From NCBI GenBank assembly GCA_020348365.1, contig CP070749.1, positions 1,016,440-1,023,434 of the forward strand: a stretch of 6,995 bases of DNA, in the 5' to 3' direction. Positions 5,844-6,995 of this stretch are shown one piece after another; positions within the stretch are counted from its first letter, which is position 1, and the number at the start of each line of letters is the position of its first letter. The notes under the pieces are model-generated. The model was not told where the DNA came from and ran no database searches. It worked only from the letters and a program-made list of their open reading frames with translations. A program made the position numbers and the translations under genes. Source of the stretch: Candidatus Bathyarchaeota archaeon (GTDB lineage: Archaea; Thermoproteota; Bathyarchaeia; Bathyarchaeales; Bathyarchaeaceae).

Positions 5844-5848
5844 CTCCT

Positions 5849-6487
5849 TTGAAGGCGAAAATAGGGCTTGCAACCGTGTCAGGGAGAGCCTACTATAAAC
5901 TTGTTATGGAACTCAAAAAGAGGAAAGTCGCCTTTCTAAGTCTAACCCACCAAGATGAGATTCCTTTGTACATTAAAGCCGTGATAACAACCAAGGAAGA
6001 GCGAGACCATATTCACCACCCTGATGTCCTTATATTCAATGATGAGATAGGTGTTGGAGCTGTTGTCGATGAAGCTATCCGAGTTGCTGAGGGGAAGCAG
6101 AGTTATGACCGGTTTGTCATTGGGGTAGATCCGGGCGAAACCTTCGGATTGGCTGTCTTGGCTGATGGAAAGGTTTTGGAAGCATTCGCATGTTCAAGCT
6201 TGGGAGAAACAGTGGATACTATCCTGAAAATTCTTGACGGAACACCCGCCGTGGTCAGCGTGGTAAGGATAGGAGATGGGGTTCTCACTAGCACCAAGAA
6301 ACTGTTGCATTTATTAGACGCGGCTTTGCCAAAGGAAATAGTTCTAGAGATAGTGAGTGAAGTTGGGACAAGCAATTTCGTGGGAGCGACCACTCATTGG
6401 AGGGGGTCTAGAGACGCCATGTCTGCCATAAAGATTGCTGAGAGAAGGGGCGTGGCCTTTCAGAGGAGGCATAGCGATGAGACGTGA
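5849..6487 (+). CDS. Putative RuvC/YqgF-fold (RNase H-like) nuclease, 212 aa
   Basis: The protein has two parts. Residues 1-85 (from the TTG) look like an alpha/beta domain: KIGLATVSGRAYYKLV, then FLSLTHQDEIP, then VLIFNDEIG. From about residue 88 there is an RNase H-fold pattern as in RuvC and YqgF: strand VIGVDPGETFGLAVL with Asp94, VVRIGDG (139-145), strand IVLEIVSEVGTS with Glu171, and helix SRDAMSAIKIAERRG with Asp189. The DPG first strand, the E-x-x-T/S after a hydrophobic strand and the final D-A-x-x-A-x-x-I-A helix correspond to the three acidic motifs of the family, so an active nuclease is plausible. The substrate is unknown. Its last 11 nt overlap the start of a Clp1-type polynucleotide kinase, so the two are co-translated, and it diverges from radB. 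I do not know a characterised member of this exact architecture. Confidence 0.8.
   Translation: MKAKIGLATVSGRAYYKLVMELKKRKVAFLSLTHQDEIPLYIKAVITTKEERDHIHHPDVLIFNDEIGVGAVVDEAIRVAEGKQSYDRFVIGVDPGETFGLAVLADGKVLEAFACSSLGETVDTILKILDGTPAVVSVVRIGDGVLTSTKKLLHLLDAALPKEIVLEIVSEVGTSNFVGATTHWRGSRDAMSAIKIAERRGVAFQRRHSDET
6462..6469 (+). promoter_or_regulatory. SD of the Clp1-type kinase inside the upstream gene
   Basis: AGAGGAGG, with its GGAGG core ending 7 nt before the ATG at 6477. It lies within the last codons of the RuvC-like gene and fixes the kinase start inside that gene. Confidence 0.75.
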
Positions 6488-6995
6488 GGTTAAGCGAGGT
6501 AGAACTCTACTAGTTGATGGCCCCGCCTCCGTCAACCACCTTGGTGGTGCGGTTGAGGTTCTCGGAACGCGGTTTGGGAAGGGGAAAGTTGTGATAAGGG
6601 AGGGAAAGCGCGTTCCCTTTATGGTTAGGAAGAGGGCTACATTCGATATTACATTAGGTGAGGACGCTTCTTTTGAGGAGGTAGAGGGAAGCACCGTTCC
6701 TTCCTCGTGGGAAGACGCATTAAAGGAGATAAAAGCATGTAAAAGGCCCTTGACTGTTATGGTGATGGGGGAGGTCGACTCTGGCAAAACCAGCTTTTGC
6801 ACTTATCTTCTGAATCAAGCATTAAGGATGAAGTGGAAGGCGGCAATAATTGACGCTGATCTGGGACAGTCTGATGTTGGACCGCCTGCCACAATAGGAT
6901 TCAGCCCTATTACCGAACCTATCACTGATCTCTTCGAGATCGAGGCTGAGAGGGCGTATTTCGTCGGGCTGACGAGCCCACGCCAAGCAATACAC
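6477..6995 (+). CDS. Clp1/Grc3-type polynucleotide 5'-hydroxyl kinase, N-terminal part
   Basis: The first 173 residues of a Clp1/Grc3-family kinase, cut by the window edge with the frame still open. The family transfers the gamma-phosphate of ATP or GTP to the 5'-OH of RNA or DNA. Archaeal Clp1 from Pyrococcus is an active polynucleotide kinase, and eukaryotic relatives act in tRNA splicing, mRNA 3' processing and rRNA processing. An N-terminal beta-rich domain (about 1-85, with GPASVNHLGGAVEVLG) precedes Walker A GEVDSGKTS (98-106) and then the family-specific DADLGQSDVGPPATIGF (126-142), the Walker B and lid-side region. YFVGLTSPRQ (161-170) is the next conserved block. About half of the usual 350-odd residues are present. 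The start ATG has a strong SD (6462-6469) and overlaps the upstream RuvC-like gene by 11 nt, which points to a joint role in processing nucleic-acid ends. Confidence 0.93.
   Translation, partial: MRREVKRGRTLLVDGPASVNHLGGAVEVLGTRFGKGKVVIREGKRVPFMVRKRATFDITLGEDASFEEVEGSTVPSSWEDALKEIKACKRPLTVMVMGEVDSGKTSFCTYLLNQALRMKWKAAIIDADLGQSDVGPPATIGFSPITEPITDLFEIEAERAYFVGLTSPRQAIH

Noticed and set aside
6344..6802. 152-codon open frame on the minus strand
   Set aside because: It lies antisense across the RuvC-like gene and the Clp1-type kinase, both of which have clear family motifs and SD sites. Its Ser/Pro/Thr-rich translation has no recognisable motif.

Overview
The window looks like a chromosomal segment of an uncultured archaeon, most likely of the TACK group and plausibly Bathyarchaeia. 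The evidence is a CDP-archaeol synthase (CarS), a RadB recombinase paralogue, an archaeal-type topoisomerase IA, a Clp1/Grc3-type polynucleotide kinase, and an oligosaccharyltransferase Ost3/Ost6-like membrane protein. The DNA also shows short AT-rich TATA-like boxes and Shine-Dalgarno (SD) sites of the AGGAGGTGAT type. Several genes seem to start with TTG. The lineage is an inference, because the window holds no rRNA or other marker gene.

Layout, left to right: (1) 4-156 (+), a small CxxC/CxxC zinc-ribbon protein, ending at a T-rich tract. (2) gcvT (-, ends 214), convergent to it, preceded by a 54-residue zinc-ribbon protein (1404-1568, -) that is not obvious without a TTG start. (3) A short divergent promoter region (1569-1661) with a TATA element readable on both strands and a perfect 10-bp palindrome. 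(4) A tightly packed + strand cluster 1662-4367: topA, a 70-residue zinc-binding protein whose start lies 41 nt inside topA, and a three-helix membrane protein joined to it by a TGATG overlap. I read the last as the membrane half of Ost3/Ost6 (TUSC3/MAGT1 family) without the thioredoxin domain. (5) About 140 nt of noncoding sequence between convergent genes, with one weak hairpin and a short direct repeat. (6) A - strand pair, radB then carS, with the SD for carS inside the last codons of radB but no standard start codon at the proper distance. (7) A second short divergent region (about 5780-5848), again with one AT-rich element. (8) A + strand pair: a protein of about 212 residues with a RuvC/YqgF-like RNase H-fold signature, overlapping by 11 nt a Clp1-type kinase that runs off the right edge.

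Most genes are housekeeping: DNA topology, recombination, ether-lipid synthesis, one-carbon metabolism and nucleic-acid end processing. The two most interesting items are the minimal Ost3/6-like subunit in the topA operon and the putative RuvC-fold nuclease translationally coupled to a polynucleotide kinase. I saw no mobile elements, CRISPR arrays, tRNAs or rRNAs.
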